Counted from the stretch's first letter, positions 45,246-54,267 are shown. The stretch: 64,000 nucleotides of DNA from Serpentinimonas maccroryi (GCF_000828915.1 NZ_AP014569.1:2418001-2482000); one strand, 5' to 3'. The notes: generated by a model from the letters alone, not told the origin. Numbers and translations are program-made.

Positions 45246-46337
45246 TCAGAGCCGCCCTTCCTCCACCGCGTGGCAGGCCACCCGCACCCCATCCAGGCTT
45301 TGCAGCACCGGGCGCTCGCTGCTGCAGCGCCGGTTCGCCGCAGGGCAGCGCGGGTGAAAGGCGCAGCCCGTGGGCGGGTTGAGCGGGTTGGGCACCTCGC
45401 CTTGCACCGGCGTGCGCGCGTGCCCGGTGTGGTGCAGCTTGGGGATGGCCTCGAGCAGCATGCGCGTGTAGGGGTGGCGCGGCTGGGCAAACAACAGCGC
45501 CTTGGGGGCCAGCTCCACCAGCCGGCCCAGGTACATCACGCCCACGTGGTCGCTCACATGGCGCACCACCGCCAGGTTGTGGCTGATGAACAGGTAAGTC
45601 AGGCCCTGCTGGCGCTGCAGGTCTTTCATGATGTTGAGCACCTGCGCCTGCACGCTCACGTCCAGCGCCGATGTCGGTTCGTCGCAGACCAGAAACTCGG
45701 GCTGCGTGGCCAGCGCGCGCGCAATCGAGATGCGCTGGCGCTGTCCGCCCGAAAACTGGTGCGGAAACTTAACCCGATCCAGCGGGCTCAGGCCCACCGA
45801 CTGCAGCAGCTCGCCCACCCGGGCCTCGAGCGCCGCCCGCTCGCTGATCAGGCCGTGTTCGCGCAGCGGCTCGGCCACGATGTCGGCCACGCGCCAGCGC
45901 GGGTTCAGGCTGGCGTAGGGGTCTTGGAAAATCATCTGGATGTGGCGCCGGATGGCGCGCCCAGAGCGGCTGCGGTAGGCGGCGTGCGCGTCTTGGCCGG
46001 CAAACTCGAAGCGGCCGCGGCTGGGCTGGTACAAGCCCACCAGCAAGCGCGCCACGGTGCTTTTGCCACAGCCCGATTCGCCCACCAGCGCCAGCGTTTG
46101 GCCGCGCGCGATCTCGAAGCTCACGCCATCGACGGCGTGCAGCAACAGGCGCGGCTTGCGTTCGATCACGCGGTTGAGCCACGGCGCCGACACATCAAAG
46201 GTGCGCGCCAGATCGACGGCGCGCACCAGCGGCGCGGCCGGCGCGGCCAGGGTGGCTGCAGCGGTGGCGCCGCCAGCCAGCCCCGGGGCAGCTTCTGGGC
46301 GGCCGAATGCGGCCGTGGCGGTGGGGCGGTCGCTCAT
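45246..46337 (-). CDS. Peptide ABC transporter ATP-binding protein (DppF/OppF type)
   Basis: 363 residues, ATG overlapping the stop of the preceding ATPase gene. Walker A GESGCGKSTVARLL, Q-loop region MIFQDPYASLNPRW, signature QFSGGQRQRISIARAL and Walker B FLVCDEPTSALDV are intact. The C-terminal oligopeptide/dipeptide extension has NPLNPPTGCAFHPRCPAA. The N-terminal 40 residues are Ala-rich and longer than usual. Last gene of the SBP-permease-permease-ATPase-ATPase operon; it energises import together with the 46334-47326 product. Confidence 0.95.
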   Translation of the reverse strand: MSDRPTATAAFGRPEAAPGLAGGATAAATLAAPAAPLVRAVDLARTFDVSAPWLNRVIERKPRLLLHAVDGVSFEIARGQTLALVGESGCGKSTVARLLVGLYQPSRGRFEFAGQDAHAAYRSRSGRAIRRHIQMIFQDPYASLNPRWRVADIVAEPLREHGLISERAALEARVGELLQSVGLSPLDRVKFPHQFSGGQRQRISIARALATQPEFLVCDEPTSALDVSVQAQVLNIMKDLQRQQGLTYLFISHNLAVVRHVSDHVGVMYLGRLVELAPKALLFAQPRHPYTRMLLEAIPKLHHTGHARTPVQGEVPNPLNPPTGCAFHPRCPAANRRCSSERPVLQSLDGVRVACHAVEEGRL

Positions 46338-47326
46338 GGCTGGGCCTCAAACGAAGGGGTGGCGCCGGCGTTGGCGGTGAGCCAGCAGGCGGCCTCGGTG
46401 GTGACGGCGGGCATGAGTTCGGGGCGCTCGTGGTGGCAGCGTGCCAACACCTGGGGGCAGCGCGGGTTGAAGGCGCAGCCCGAAGGGATGGCGTTGAGGC
46501 GCGGCATGGCGCCGTCGATCTGGTGCAGGTGCTGGCGCTCGACCTCGATGTCGGGGATGCAGCTCATCAGGCCCTGGGTGTAGGGGTGGGCGGCGGCGTG
46601 GATGACGTCGCGCACCGGCCCGATTTCGGCGATGCGCCCGGCGTACATCACGGCCACGCGGTCGCAGGTTTCGGCGATCACGCCCATGTCGTGCGTGATC
46701 AGCATCACGGCGGCGCCGTGTTTTTTGCACACCGACTTGAGCAGGTTGATGATCTGCGCCTGGATCGAGACATCGAGCGCGGTGGTGGGTTCGTCGGCGA
46801 CGATGAGCTTGGGCTCGGCCGCCAGCGCCAGGGCGATGACCACGCGCTGGCGCATGCCGCCCGAAAACTGGTGCGGGTAGTGGTCGATGCGCTCTTGCGC
46901 CGCCGGGATGCCGGTTTCTTGCAGCAGCTCGATGGCGCGTTGGCGTGCCTGCGCGTGCGTCAGCGGCAGGTGGGTGGTGATGGTTTCGATCAGCTGGCGC
47001 CCGATCGAGTACAGCGGGTTGAGCGAGGTCAGGGGGTCTTGAAAAATGGCCCCGATGCGGCGCCCGCGCACGCGCCGCATTTGCGCCGGCGGTAGGTTGT
47101 CGATGCGCTCGCCCTCGAGCCAGATCTGGCCGCTGGCGATGCGCCCGGGGGGCTCGAGCAGGCCGATGATGGCCGCGCCGGTGAGCGATTTGCCGGCCCC
47201 CGATTCGCCCACCACACCCAAGATTTCGCCGGGCGCGATCTCGAACGAGAGCTGATCGAGGGCGCGCAGGGTGCCGTGGCGGCTGGGGAACTCGACCACC
47301 AGATTTTGGACTTGCAACAGGCTCAT
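46334..47326 (-). CDS. Peptide ABC transporter ATP-binding protein (DppD/OppD type)
   Basis: 330 residues from ATG 47326. Walker A GESGAGKSLTGAAI, Q-loop AIFQDPLTSLNPLY, signature QFSGGMRQRVVIALAL, Walker B LIVADEPTTALDV and the switch His in VMLITHDMG are present. The C-terminal oligo_HPY extension (LNAIPSGCAFNPRCPQ) marks the peptide/nickel class. It lies 13 nt after the permease gene and overlaps the next ATPase by 4 nt. Confidence 0.95.
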   Translation of the reverse strand: MSLLQVQNLVVEFPSRHGTLRALDQLSFEIAPGEILGVVGESGAGKSLTGAAIIGLLEPPGRIASGQIWLEGERIDNLPPAQMRRVRGRRIGAIFQDPLTSLNPLYSIGRQLIETITTHLPLTHAQARQRAIELLQETGIPAAQERIDHYPHQFSGGMRQRVVIALALAAEPKLIVADEPTTALDVSIQAQIINLLKSVCKKHGAAVMLITHDMGVIAETCDRVAVMYAGRIAEIGPVRDVIHAAAHPYTQGLMSCIPDIEVERQHLHQIDGAMPRLNAIPSGCAFNPRCPQVLARCHHERPELMPAVTTEAACWLTANAGATPSFEAQP

Positions 47327-47339
47327 GGCAGACCTCGGT

Positions 47340-48251
47340 TCAGCGCAGGCGCGGGTTGAGCGCATCGCGCAACCAGTCGCCCAGCAAGTTCACGCTCAAG
47401 GCAATCAGCACCAGCACCAGGCCGGGGAAGATGGTGATCCACCACTCGCCCGAGAACAGGTAGTCGTTGCCGATGCGGATCAGGGTGCCCAGCGAGGGCG
47501 ATGTCGGCGGCGCGCCCACGCCCAGAAACGACAGCGTGGCCTCGGTGATGATGGCGGTGGCCACCTGAATCGTGGCCAGCACCAGCACCGGCCCGAGCAC
47601 GTTGGGCAGCACGTGGCGGCGCATGATGGCCAGCGACGAAACTCCGATCACCCGCGCCGCTTGCACGTATTCCTTTTGCCGCTCGACCAGGGTGGAGCCG
47701 CGCACCGTGCGCGCATACTGCACCCAACCGGTGAGCGTGATGGCGGCGATCAACACGCCAAAAGCCAGCGCCTCGTGCGCGTTGGGGAACAGGGTGTGGC
47801 CGATGCCGGCGATCAGCAGCGCGATCAAAATCGCCGGGAACGAGAGCATCACGTCGCACAGGCGCATCAGCAAGGCATCGACCCAGCCGCCCAGGTAGCC
47901 CGCCAGCAGGCCCAGCGTCACCCCCAGCAGCACCGACAGCAGCACCGAGACCAGGCCGACAAAGAGCGAGATGCGGGCGCCGTAGATCAGCGCCGACAGG
48001 ATGTCGCGACCTTGGTCGTCGGTGCCCAGCAGAAAGGTCCACTGCCCCTCGGGGTACCAGGCCGGCGGCAGGCGGGCGTTGTTCAGATCGAGCGTGGCCA
48101 GATCAAAGGGGTTGTGCGGCGCCACCCAGGGCGCAAACAGCGCCGCCAGGCCGCAGACGAGGGCAATCGCAGCCGCAAACAGCGCCGCCGGCGAGCTGCG
48201 AAAACTGTGCCCGACGTCGCTGTCGAGCCACTTGAAGAGGGTGGTTTTCAT
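47340..48251 (-). CDS. Peptide ABC transporter permease (DppC/OppC type)
   Basis: 303 residues from ATG 48251. The N-terminal cytoplasmic stretch is followed by TM1 (AALFAAAIALVCGLAALFAPWV), a periplasmic loop with PFDLATLDLNNARLPP, and five more helices. The EAA loop for ATPase contact reads EYVQAARVIGVSSLAIMRRH followed by VLPNVLGPVLV. TEATLSFLGVGAPPTSPSLG near the end is typical of DppC. It forms the channel with the 48274-49254 product. Confidence 0.95.
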   Translation of the reverse strand: MKTTLFKWLDSDVGHSFRSSPAALFAAAIALVCGLAALFAPWVAPHNPFDLATLDLNNARLPPAWYPEGQWTFLLGTDDQGRDILSALIYGARISLFVGLVSVLLSVLLGVTLGLLAGYLGGWVDALLMRLCDVMLSFPAILIALLIAGIGHTLFPNAHEALAFGVLIAAITLTGWVQYARTVRGSTLVERQKEYVQAARVIGVSSLAIMRRHVLPNVLGPVLVLATIQVATAIITEATLSFLGVGAPPTSPSLGTLIRIGNDYLFSGEWWITIFPGLVLVLIALSVNLLGDWLRDALNPRLR

Positions 48252-48273
48252 AGGGGGAGGGTGCAAGCCGGGG

Positions 48274-49254
48274 TCAGTGTCCGCTGGCGTGATCGACGCG
48301 CAGGCGCGGATCGACGACGAAGTACAGCAGATCGACGATCAGGTTGATGACGACAAAAATCAGCGCAATCAGGCACAGATAGGCCGCCATGACCGGGATG
48401 TCGGCAAAGGTCACGGCCTGAATGAACAGCAGCCCCATGCCGGGCCACTGAAACACGGTTTCGGTGATGATGGCAAAGGCGATCAGGCCGCCGAGCTGCA
48501 AGCCGGTGATGGTCATGACCGGCACCAGCGTGTTTTTGAGCGCATGGCCAAAGTGCACCGCGCGGTCGCTCAAGCCGCGGGCGCGGGCAAACTTGATGTA
48601 GTCGGTGCGCAGCACCTCGAGCATTTCGGCGCGCACCAGGCGCATGATCAGGGTGAGCTGAAAGATCGCCAGCGTGATCGCCGGCAGCACCAGGTGGTGC
48701 CAGCCCTGCAGCGTCAGCAGCCCGGTGCTCCAGCCGCCGATGTACACCACTTCGCCGCGGCCAAAGCTGGGAAACCAGCCCAGCTGCACCGAAAAGATCA
48801 AGATCAGCACGATGCCGATCAGGAAGGTGGGCAGCGAAACGCCCAGCAGCGACAGCGTCATGAACACCTGCGCCAAGGCGCTGCCGCGGCGCAAGGCGGT
48901 ATAGACGCCCAGCGGAATGCCCACCAGCAAGGCCAGCGCGGCCGCCACCAGCGCCAGCTCGAGCGTGGCCGGGAAGCGCTCGGCGATCAAGGTGGCCACC
49001 GGGGTGCCTTGGCGCAGGCTCATGCCGAATTCGCCCTGCACCGCGTTGTAGAGGAAATGCCCGAACTGCACCCACACCGGCCGGTCGAGCCCAAGTGCGG
49101 CGCGCACCTCGGCCACTTGTTCGGCGGTGGCGTCCTGGCCCAGAATCTGGCTCACCGGGTCGCCGACGAACTGAAACAGCATGAAGGCGATCAAGGCCAC
49201 GGTGACCATGACCAATACCGCCTGCAGCAAGCGGCGCAAAATAAAAGCGAGCAT
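48274..49254 (-). CDS. Peptide ABC transporter permease (DppB/OppB type)
   Basis: 326 residues, starting MLAFILRRLLQAVLVMVTVA, the standard DppB N-terminus. FVGDPVSQILGQDATAEQVA follows, and the EAA loop is DYIKFARARGLSDRAVHFGH then ALKNTLVPVM. TETVFQWPGMGLLFIQAV and DLLYFVVDPRLRV complete the family pattern with six predicted TM helices. A strong stem-loop separates it from the upstream binding-protein gene. Confidence 0.95.
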   Translation of the reverse strand: MLAFILRRLLQAVLVMVTVALIAFMLFQFVGDPVSQILGQDATAEQVAEVRAALGLDRPVWVQFGHFLYNAVQGEFGMSLRQGTPVATLIAERFPATLELALVAAALALLVGIPLGVYTALRRGSALAQVFMTLSLLGVSLPTFLIGIVLILIFSVQLGWFPSFGRGEVVYIGGWSTGLLTLQGWHHLVLPAITLAIFQLTLIMRLVRAEMLEVLRTDYIKFARARGLSDRAVHFGHALKNTLVPVMTITGLQLGGLIAFAIITETVFQWPGMGLLFIQAVTFADIPVMAAYLCLIALIFVVINLIVDLLYFVVDPRLRVDHASGH

Positions 49255-49304
49255 ATGGGGGCTGACTCCGGGCGCAACGCCGCGCGCACGCCATAAATAA
49301 GCAC

Positions 49305-49337
49305 CGCCGCTGCGGCCCGTGTGGGGCCGCAGCGGCG
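49305..49337 (-). terminator. Strong stem-loop between binding-protein and permease genes
   Basis: A perfect 14-bp GC-rich stem (CGCCGCTGCGGCCC, 49305-49318, with its complement at 49324-49337) and a 5-nt loop. It lies 35 nt after the binding-protein stop and 51 nt before dppB. On the minus strand it is followed by GGTGCTTATTTATGG, only loosely U-rich, so it more likely attenuates or stabilises the upstream message than terminates fully. Such structures commonly set high binding-protein to permease ratios. Confidence 0.75.
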
Positions 49338-49371
49338 CGCTAGGGGCTGGTACCTCTGGGCGGCGGGTGGC

Positions 49372-50949
49372 TTAGTTGAGGTTCAGGATGCGCCAGTCGA
49401 TGCGGTTGTCGGGCCGATGTACGATCTGCACGTTGGCGCGCATGGCCCACGGGATGATCTGGTTGTGCAGCGGAATGTGGGCAATGTCGTCGTTGTGCAT
49501 CTGCAGCGCTTGCGTCAGCAGGCGCGGGCGGATGTGCGGGTCGGTCTCGGTCTTGATGCGGTCGATGATGGCATCGAGCTGTGGGTTGCTGAAGCGGCCG
49601 GCGTTGAAGTTGCCGTCGCCGCCCGGGCCGACGGTGCGCACCAGCGACTGCAGGCTGTAGAGCGCGTCGAAGGTCGGCACGCCCCAGCCCAGCATGTAGA
49701 TGCTGGCTTCATAGCGCTGGATCATGGGGAAGTAGGTGGTGAGGGGCAGGGTGCGCAGCCGGGCCCGAATGCCGACCCGTGCCCACATGGCGGTGATGGC
49801 CTGGCAGATCTGCTCGTCGTTGATGTAGCGGTTGTTGGGGCAGGCGAAATCGACCTCAAAGCCGTTGGGGAAGCCGGCCTCGGCCAGCAGGCGCTGCGCG
49901 GCGGCCTGATCGAAAGGCAGGCGCTGGTGCACGCCCTCGGTCCAGCCGGCCACCATCGGCGCCACCAGCGCGCCGGTGTTTTGGCTTAAGCCGCGCATGG
50001 TGACGCGGTGGATGGCGTTGATGTCGATGGCCTGGTAGAGCGCGCGGCGCACGCGCAGGTCTTGCAGCGGGTTGCGGCCGCGCACGTCGCTGCCCACCAG
50101 TTCGGGCCGGTGCTGGTCCATGCCCAAAAAGATGGTGCGGTTCTCGACCCCGTCGAGCACGCGCAGGGCGGCGTTGGCGCGCACCCGCGGCAGGTCTTGC
50201 GGCGTCGGATCGAGCACAAAGTCCACCTCGCCCGAGAGCAGGGCCGCCATGCGCGTGGCGTCGGAGCTGATCGGGGTGTAGATGATCTCGGTCACGTTGG
50301 ACGTGACGCCGCCCCAGTGGTTGGGGTTGCGCTCGAGCACCATGCGCTGATCGGGCTGCCAGGAGCGCAGCCGAAACGGCCCGGTGCCCATGGCGTTGCG
50401 GTGCGCGAAGTTTTCTTCGCGGGTGCGGATGTTCATCGGCTCGAGCGAGCGGTTGCGCTCGGCCCAGGCGCGGCTCATGATGCGCAGCTCGGTGAGCTGG
50501 TTGAGCAGCACCGGATTGGGGCCGCGGGTGAAGATGTCGATGGTGCGCGCATCGACACGCACCACGCGCTCGATGCCTTGGGTGAAGATGGAAAAGTTGG
50601 AGGTCGGCGCCATGGCGCGCTGCAGCGAAAAGACGGCGTCCTCGGCGGTGAAGGGCGTGCCGTCGTGGAACTGCACGCCTTGGCGCAGCGTCAGGCGCAG
50701 CTGGTTCGGGCTGACTTGGGTCCAGGCGGTGGCCAGCTTGGGCTCGATGCGGAAGGTGCGGCTGTTGTAATAGACCAGCGACTCATAGACCGAGGCGTGC
50801 ACGCCATTGCCCAAGGCGTTGTTTTGTGCGTGGATGTCCCAGGTGGGGATGTCGCTGGCGCTGGACCAGCGGAAGGTTTTGCTGTGCGCGGCACTTGCCA
50901 CGCCCAGCGCCAAGGCAACAGACAGGGCCAGCAGTTTCAGTTTGAACAT
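49372..50949 (-). CDS. Peptide ABC transporter substrate-binding protein (SBP family 5)
   Basis: 525 residues. Signal peptide MFKLKLLALSVALALGVASA ends at AHS before KTFRW; there is no lipobox Cys, so it is a soluble periplasmic protein. Family 5 features: DIPTWDIHAQNNALGNGVHA, ATAWTQVSPNQLRLTLRQGV with QFHDGTPFTAEDAVFSLQRA, GTGPFRLRSWQPDQRMVLER and VRRALYQAIDINAI. It delivers peptides or similar amphiphilic solutes to the transporter encoded downstream; substrate is unknown. CGGAGA precedes the ATG. It leads the operon. Confidence 0.95.
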   Translation of the reverse strand: MFKLKLLALSVALALGVASAAHSKTFRWSSASDIPTWDIHAQNNALGNGVHASVYESLVYYNSRTFRIEPKLATAWTQVSPNQLRLTLRQGVQFHDGTPFTAEDAVFSLQRAMAPTSNFSIFTQGIERVVRVDARTIDIFTRGPNPVLLNQLTELRIMSRAWAERNRSLEPMNIRTREENFAHRNAMGTGPFRLRSWQPDQRMVLERNPNHWGGVTSNVTEIIYTPISSDATRMAALLSGEVDFVLDPTPQDLPRVRANAALRVLDGVENRTIFLGMDQHRPELVGSDVRGRNPLQDLRVRRALYQAIDINAIHRVTMRGLSQNTGALVAPMVAGWTEGVHQRLPFDQAAAQRLLAEAGFPNGFEVDFACPNNRYINDEQICQAITAMWARVGIRARLRTLPLTTYFPMIQRYEASIYMLGWGVPTFDALYSLQSLVRTVGPGGDGNFNAGRFSNPQLDAIIDRIKTETDPHIRPRLLTQALQMHNDDIAHIPLHNQIIPWAMRANVQIVHRPDNRIDWRILNLN

Positions 50950-51017
50950 GGACGTCTCCGAAAATTTTTAAAAATTCGATTATCCGCCTGCCCCGCCTGA
51001 TTTTTCATCGGCTTGAA

Positions 51018-51045
51018 ATAATTTGTAAGTTTGGCGACAAATTAT
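51018..51045. promoter_or_regulatory. 9-bp inverted repeat upstream of the binding-protein gene
   Basis: ATAATTTGT (51018-51026) and ACAAATTAT (51037-51045) with a 10-nt spacer, in the 112-bp A+T-rich gap between the phosphofructokinase stop and the binding-protein start. It could be an operator for the transporter operon or a weak hairpin ending the phosphofructokinase message; no U-run follows on the minus strand, which favours an operator. Confidence 0.4.
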
Positions 51046-51061
51046 CGTGTTCATGGGGGGT

Positions 51062-52186
51062 CTAGGGGTGGTCCAAGGGCGGTCTGTGGGCGCGGTCTCG
51101 ATCCGCCTGCCCCAAGCAGACCCCGATCTGCTGCGCCGCTTGCAGCAGCGGGTGCCCGGCTGGCACGGTGCGCTGCTGCTGGGCTACCTCGGCCAGTGCG
51201 ATGTGGCCCAGTTGCCCGCCGCTGAGCGTGACCATGCAGCCAAACTGGCCCTGCAGCAGCAGCTGCGCCGCTTGGTTGCCGTACAGGGTGGCGAGCACGC
51301 GGTCGAAAGGCGTGGGGCTGCCGCCGCGCTGCACGTGGCCGAGCACGGTGGCGCGCACCTCGGCATCCAGCAGCGGCTGCAGCTGCGCGCTCAACTGGTG
51401 CGCCACCCCGCCCAAGCGCGGCACGGGGTGGCCGTCTGCGGGCAGCGCCGGGCTGGTTTGCAGCGTGGGCGCGCCGCCCTGCGCCTTGGCCCCTTCGCCG
51501 ATGCAGATCACGCTGTAGCGCTCGCGCTGCAGCCGCGCTTGGCAGTGGCGCGCCAGAGTGGGCAGGTCGTAATCGAGCTCGGGCAGCAAGATCGCGTCGG
51601 CGGCCCCGGCCAAGCCGGATTCGAGCGCGATCCAGCCGGCCCAGCGGCCCATGGTCTCGACGATCATGACCCGGTGGTGGCTGTGCGCGGTGGTCTGGAT
51701 GCGCTCCAGCGCCTCGGTCACGGTGGCCACGGCGGTGTCAAAACCAAAGCTGCGCTCGCAGCCGTAGAGGTCGTTGTCGATGGTTTTGGGCACCCCGACG
51801 ATGGCCAGCCCCTGCTGCGCCAGCCCGTGCGCGATCGTCATGCTGCCGTCGCCGCCGATCACCACCAGCGCATCGAGCCCGAGGCGGCGCACATTGGCCA
51901 GCGCCAGCGCCGTGGCTTGGGCGCTGGCCAGCGGGTTGGCGCGGTTGCTGGAGCCCAAAATGGTGCCGCCGAGCAGCAAGATGCCGCTCACCGCGTCCCA
52001 GTCGAGGCGGCGGGCGCGCGCGGGCTCGCACAGCAGGCCGGCAAAGCCGTCTTCGATGCCGATCACCTCGGCGCCGCACTGGCGCAGCAGCGACTGGGTG
52101 ACGGCGCGGATGACGGCGTTGAGGCCCGGGCAGTCGCCGCCGCCGGTGAGGATGCCCACGCGCTGCGGGCAGGCGCGGGTGCTCAT
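51062..52186 (-). CDS. 6-phosphofructokinase (PfkA superfamily)
   Basis: 374 residues from ATG 52186, overlapping the mltA stop (ATGA); the frame is open upstream but only as an mltA shadow. PFK signatures: VGILTGGGDCPGLNAVIRAV, LLGGTILGSSNRANPL, VVIGGDGSMTIAHGL, VGVPKTIDNDLYGCERSFGF and VMIVETMGRWAGWIALESG. The GGDGS motif (Gly at the E. coli 104 position) suggests ATP as phosphoryl donor, whereas PKTIDND (Lys at position 124) is shared with pyrophosphate-dependent enzymes. This mixed pair occurs in several bacterial clades and does not settle the cosubstrate. It phosphorylates fructose 6-phosphate in glycolysis. Confidence 0.93.
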   Translation of the reverse strand: MSTRACPQRVGILTGGGDCPGLNAVIRAVTQSLLRQCGAEVIGIEDGFAGLLCEPARARRLDWDAVSGILLLGGTILGSSNRANPLASAQATALALANVRRLGLDALVVIGGDGSMTIAHGLAQQGLAIVGVPKTIDNDLYGCERSFGFDTAVATVTEALERIQTTAHSHHRVMIVETMGRWAGWIALESGLAGAADAILLPELDYDLPTLARHCQARLQRERYSVICIGEGAKAQGGAPTLQTSPALPADGHPVPRLGGVAHQLSAQLQPLLDAEVRATVLGHVQRGGSPTPFDRVLATLYGNQAAQLLLQGQFGCMVTLSGGQLGHIALAEVAQQQRTVPAGHPLLQAAQQIGVCLGQADRDRAHRPPLDHP

Positions 52187-53538
52187 GGGGCGCTGCGCGG
52201 CCACAGCGCCCACAGGTGCACCGGCTGTTTGATGCCGGCGGCCTGAAAGAACGCCTGCTCGCCCCAGCCGGTGAAGAAATCGGCCCGCGCCGCGCCGACG
52301 ATGGCGGCCCCGGTGTCTTGCGCCAGCACGAGGCGGCGCAGCTCGATGAAGGGGCCGCTGGAGTGCAGCCAGACCGGGGTGCCGTAGGGGATGCTGCGCG
52401 GATCGACGGCGATCGAGCGCCCCGGCGTGAGCGCCACGCCCTGGGCGCCGCGCGGGCCAAACTGGGCCTCGAGTTCGTTCAGGCTTTCTTCGCGAAAAAA
52501 CACCGTGCGCGGGTTGCTCCACAGCATCTCGTTGATCTGCTCGGGGTGGGCGGCGGCCCAGGCGCGGATGGCCTCCCAGGTGCCGGCGCGGATGGCGCCG
52601 CGGTCCAGCAGCCAGCGCCCGACGCTGCGGTAGGGGTGCCCGTTGTGGCCGGCAAAGGCCAGCCGCACCAGTTGCTGGCGGCCGTCGGGTTCGCGCACCA
52701 GCACCCGGCCCGAACCCTGGATTTGCAGCAGCAGCGCATCGAGCGGATCGGCCAGCCAGACGATTTCGCGCCCCTGCAGCTGCGCCAGCGCCTGCGGGTC
52801 GGTGGCCATCTGCTGGCGGCTGAACCAGGGCCGATCCCGGCTCAGGCCGGGGGGCACGGCGTGCAAGGGGGTCTGGTAGGGGCCTTGGCGCACCCGGTTG
52901 GCGTGCAGCAGCGGCTCGTAGTAGCCGGTGAGCAGGCCGCGCGGGTTGCCCTCGAGCGACTGCACGCGAAAGGGCTGCAGGTGGCGCATCATCCACTCGT
53001 GCTGCGCGCTGGCGCTGGCGATGCTCAGGCGGCGCACCTCCTGGCACAGGGCGCCCAGGGTGGGGGCCGGGCGCTCGCAGCTGCGCAGCCAGGCGTTCCA
53101 GGCTTGGGGCAGGGCGTCGCGGCCCCAGCCGGGCAGTTCGCTCCAGCGCACCGGCTGCCACCGGCTGTTGGCGCGCACGAGCGGCGCCGGCAGCGGCTGC
53201 GACTCGGCCCATTGCCAGACGGCGGCCTCGGGGCCGAGCACGGGCTCGGGCCAGATTTCGTCAAAGCCGCTGGCCGGGCGGGCGCCGGGGGTGGGGGGCG
53301 GCTCGGGCACCGCAACCCGGGGCGCAGGCGGCGCCTCTAGGGGAGCAGGCGCAGCGGCGGGGGCATCCGCAACGGGGGGCGGGGTGGCGCAGCCGGCCAG
53401 CAGCAGGCCGGCCAGCAGGCTGGCCAGAAGCAGGTGCGCGCGCTGCGGCCGGCTGGCCCAAGCGAGAGTGGGCGAAGAGGGGGTGGGCCAAACCGGGGCG
53501 GGCCGCAGGGCGTTCAAAAGCAGGGGTGGGGGCGACAC
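52183..53538 (-). CDS. mltA: Membrane-bound lytic murein transglycosylase A
   Basis: 451 residues from GTG 53538. A hydrophobic N-terminal segment ends in the lipobox LLAGC near residue 50, so it is a lipoprotein. The MltA domain includes LLTGYYEPLLHANRVRQGPY, GREIVWLADPLDALLLQIQG and LAFAGHNGHPYRSVGRWLLD. The 3D (barwin-like) domain has AVDPRSIPYGTPVWLHSSGP and VLAQDTGAAIVGAARADFFT, carrying the catalytic Asp. It cleaves peptidoglycan glycan strands to 1,6-anhydromuropeptides. It is translationally coupled to the phosphofructokinase gene, with no obvious functional link. Confidence 0.95.
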   Translation of the reverse strand: MSPPPLLLNALRPAPVWPTPSSPTLAWASRPQRAHLLLASLLAGLLLAGCATPPPVADAPAAAPAPLEAPPAPRVAVPEPPPTPGARPASGFDEIWPEPVLGPEAAVWQWAESQPLPAPLVRANSRWQPVRWSELPGWGRDALPQAWNAWLRSCERPAPTLGALCQEVRRLSIASASAQHEWMMRHLQPFRVQSLEGNPRGLLTGYYEPLLHANRVRQGPYQTPLHAVPPGLSRDRPWFSRQQMATDPQALAQLQGREIVWLADPLDALLLQIQGSGRVLVREPDGRQQLVRLAFAGHNGHPYRSVGRWLLDRGAIRAGTWEAIRAWAAAHPEQINEMLWSNPRTVFFREESLNELEAQFGPRGAQGVALTPGRSIAVDPRSIPYGTPVWLHSSGPFIELRRLVLAQDTGAAIVGAARADFFTGWGEQAFFQAAGIKQPVHLWALWPRSAP

Positions 53539-53586
53539 GGATGGCTCGAAGAGATTGGGGTGGTGGCGGGCGATGAAGGGGGCGCC

Positions 53587-54219
53587 TCAGAGATCGCGCA
53601 GCAGATGCACCAGATCGACGGCAGAGCGCACCCCCAGTTTGTCGAACACGTGGGCGCGGTGCACCTCGACCGTGCGCACGCTGATGTGCAACTGCTCGGC
53701 CACCAACTTGTTGGGCAGGCCAGCGGCGATCAGGCGCATGACGGCGCGCTCGCGTTCGGTCAGGCTGCCGACCAGCGACTGGCGCCGTTGCGCCTCGCGG
53801 CGCTGCGCCAGCAACTGCCCCGAGTGCCGCAGCGCCTGCTCGACGCGGTCCACCAGGGCGTTGTCGGAAAACGGTTTTTCGCAAAAATCGAAGGCCCCGC
53901 GCTTGACCGCCTCGACGGCGGTGGCGACGTCGGCGTGGCCGCTCAGAAAAATCACCGGCATGGCCGCGCAGCCCACGAGGGCGGGCAGGCGCTCGTACAA
54001 GGCCAGCCCGCTCTGGCCGGGCAGGCGCAAATCCAGCAGCAGGCAGGCCGCCTCGGTGGGCTCGGCCCAGCTTTGGGCGCAGTCCCAGAACGCCTCGGCG
54101 CTCGGGTAGGCGCTGCTGAGCAGGCGGCGCGTGCGCAGCAGCCAGCCCAGCGCTTCGCGCACGGCGGCGTCGTCGTCCACGATGTGGACGCAGCCTTGCG
54201 GGGAGGCGCTGTAATTCAT
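53587..54219 (-). CDS. FixJ/TodT-type response regulator (REC-LuxR)
   Basis: 210 residues from ATG 54219; an upstream Met at 54249 is less likely. The receiver domain covers about 8-122: VHIVDDDAAVREALGWLL, phospho-acceptor Asp in LLLDLRLPGQSG, Thr/Ser in FLSGHADVATAVEAVKRGAF and the conserved Lys in CEKPF. A LuxR helix-turn-helix covers about 145-205 (LTERERAVMRLIAAGLPNKL; VRTVEVHRAHVFDKL). It should be phosphorylated by the kinase encoded 48 nt upstream. Target promoters are unknown. Confidence 0.95.
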   Translation of the reverse strand: MNYSASPQGCVHIVDDDAAVREALGWLLRTRRLLSSAYPSAEAFWDCAQSWAEPTEAACLLLDLRLPGQSGLALYERLPALVGCAAMPVIFLSGHADVATAVEAVKRGAFDFCEKPFSDNALVDRVEQALRHSGQLLAQRREAQRRQSLVGSLTERERAVMRLIAAGLPNKLVAEQLHISVRTVEVHRAHVFDKLGVRSAVDLVHLLRDL

Positions 54220-54267
54220 GGGGGTGGATGATAGGGCCTTGTGCGCCAAGCGGGCCGGTTTGGCTGC

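Noticed and set aside
44427-46583. 718-codon plus-strand open frame
   Set aside because: Overlaps the uracil-DNA glycosylase in another phase and runs antisense to the DppF-type gene; composition is that of a shadow.
52187-53212. N-terminal extension of the phosphofructokinase to 716 residues
   Set aside because: The extra region is mltA read in another frame; the ATGA overlap and the PFK N-terminus define the start at 52186.
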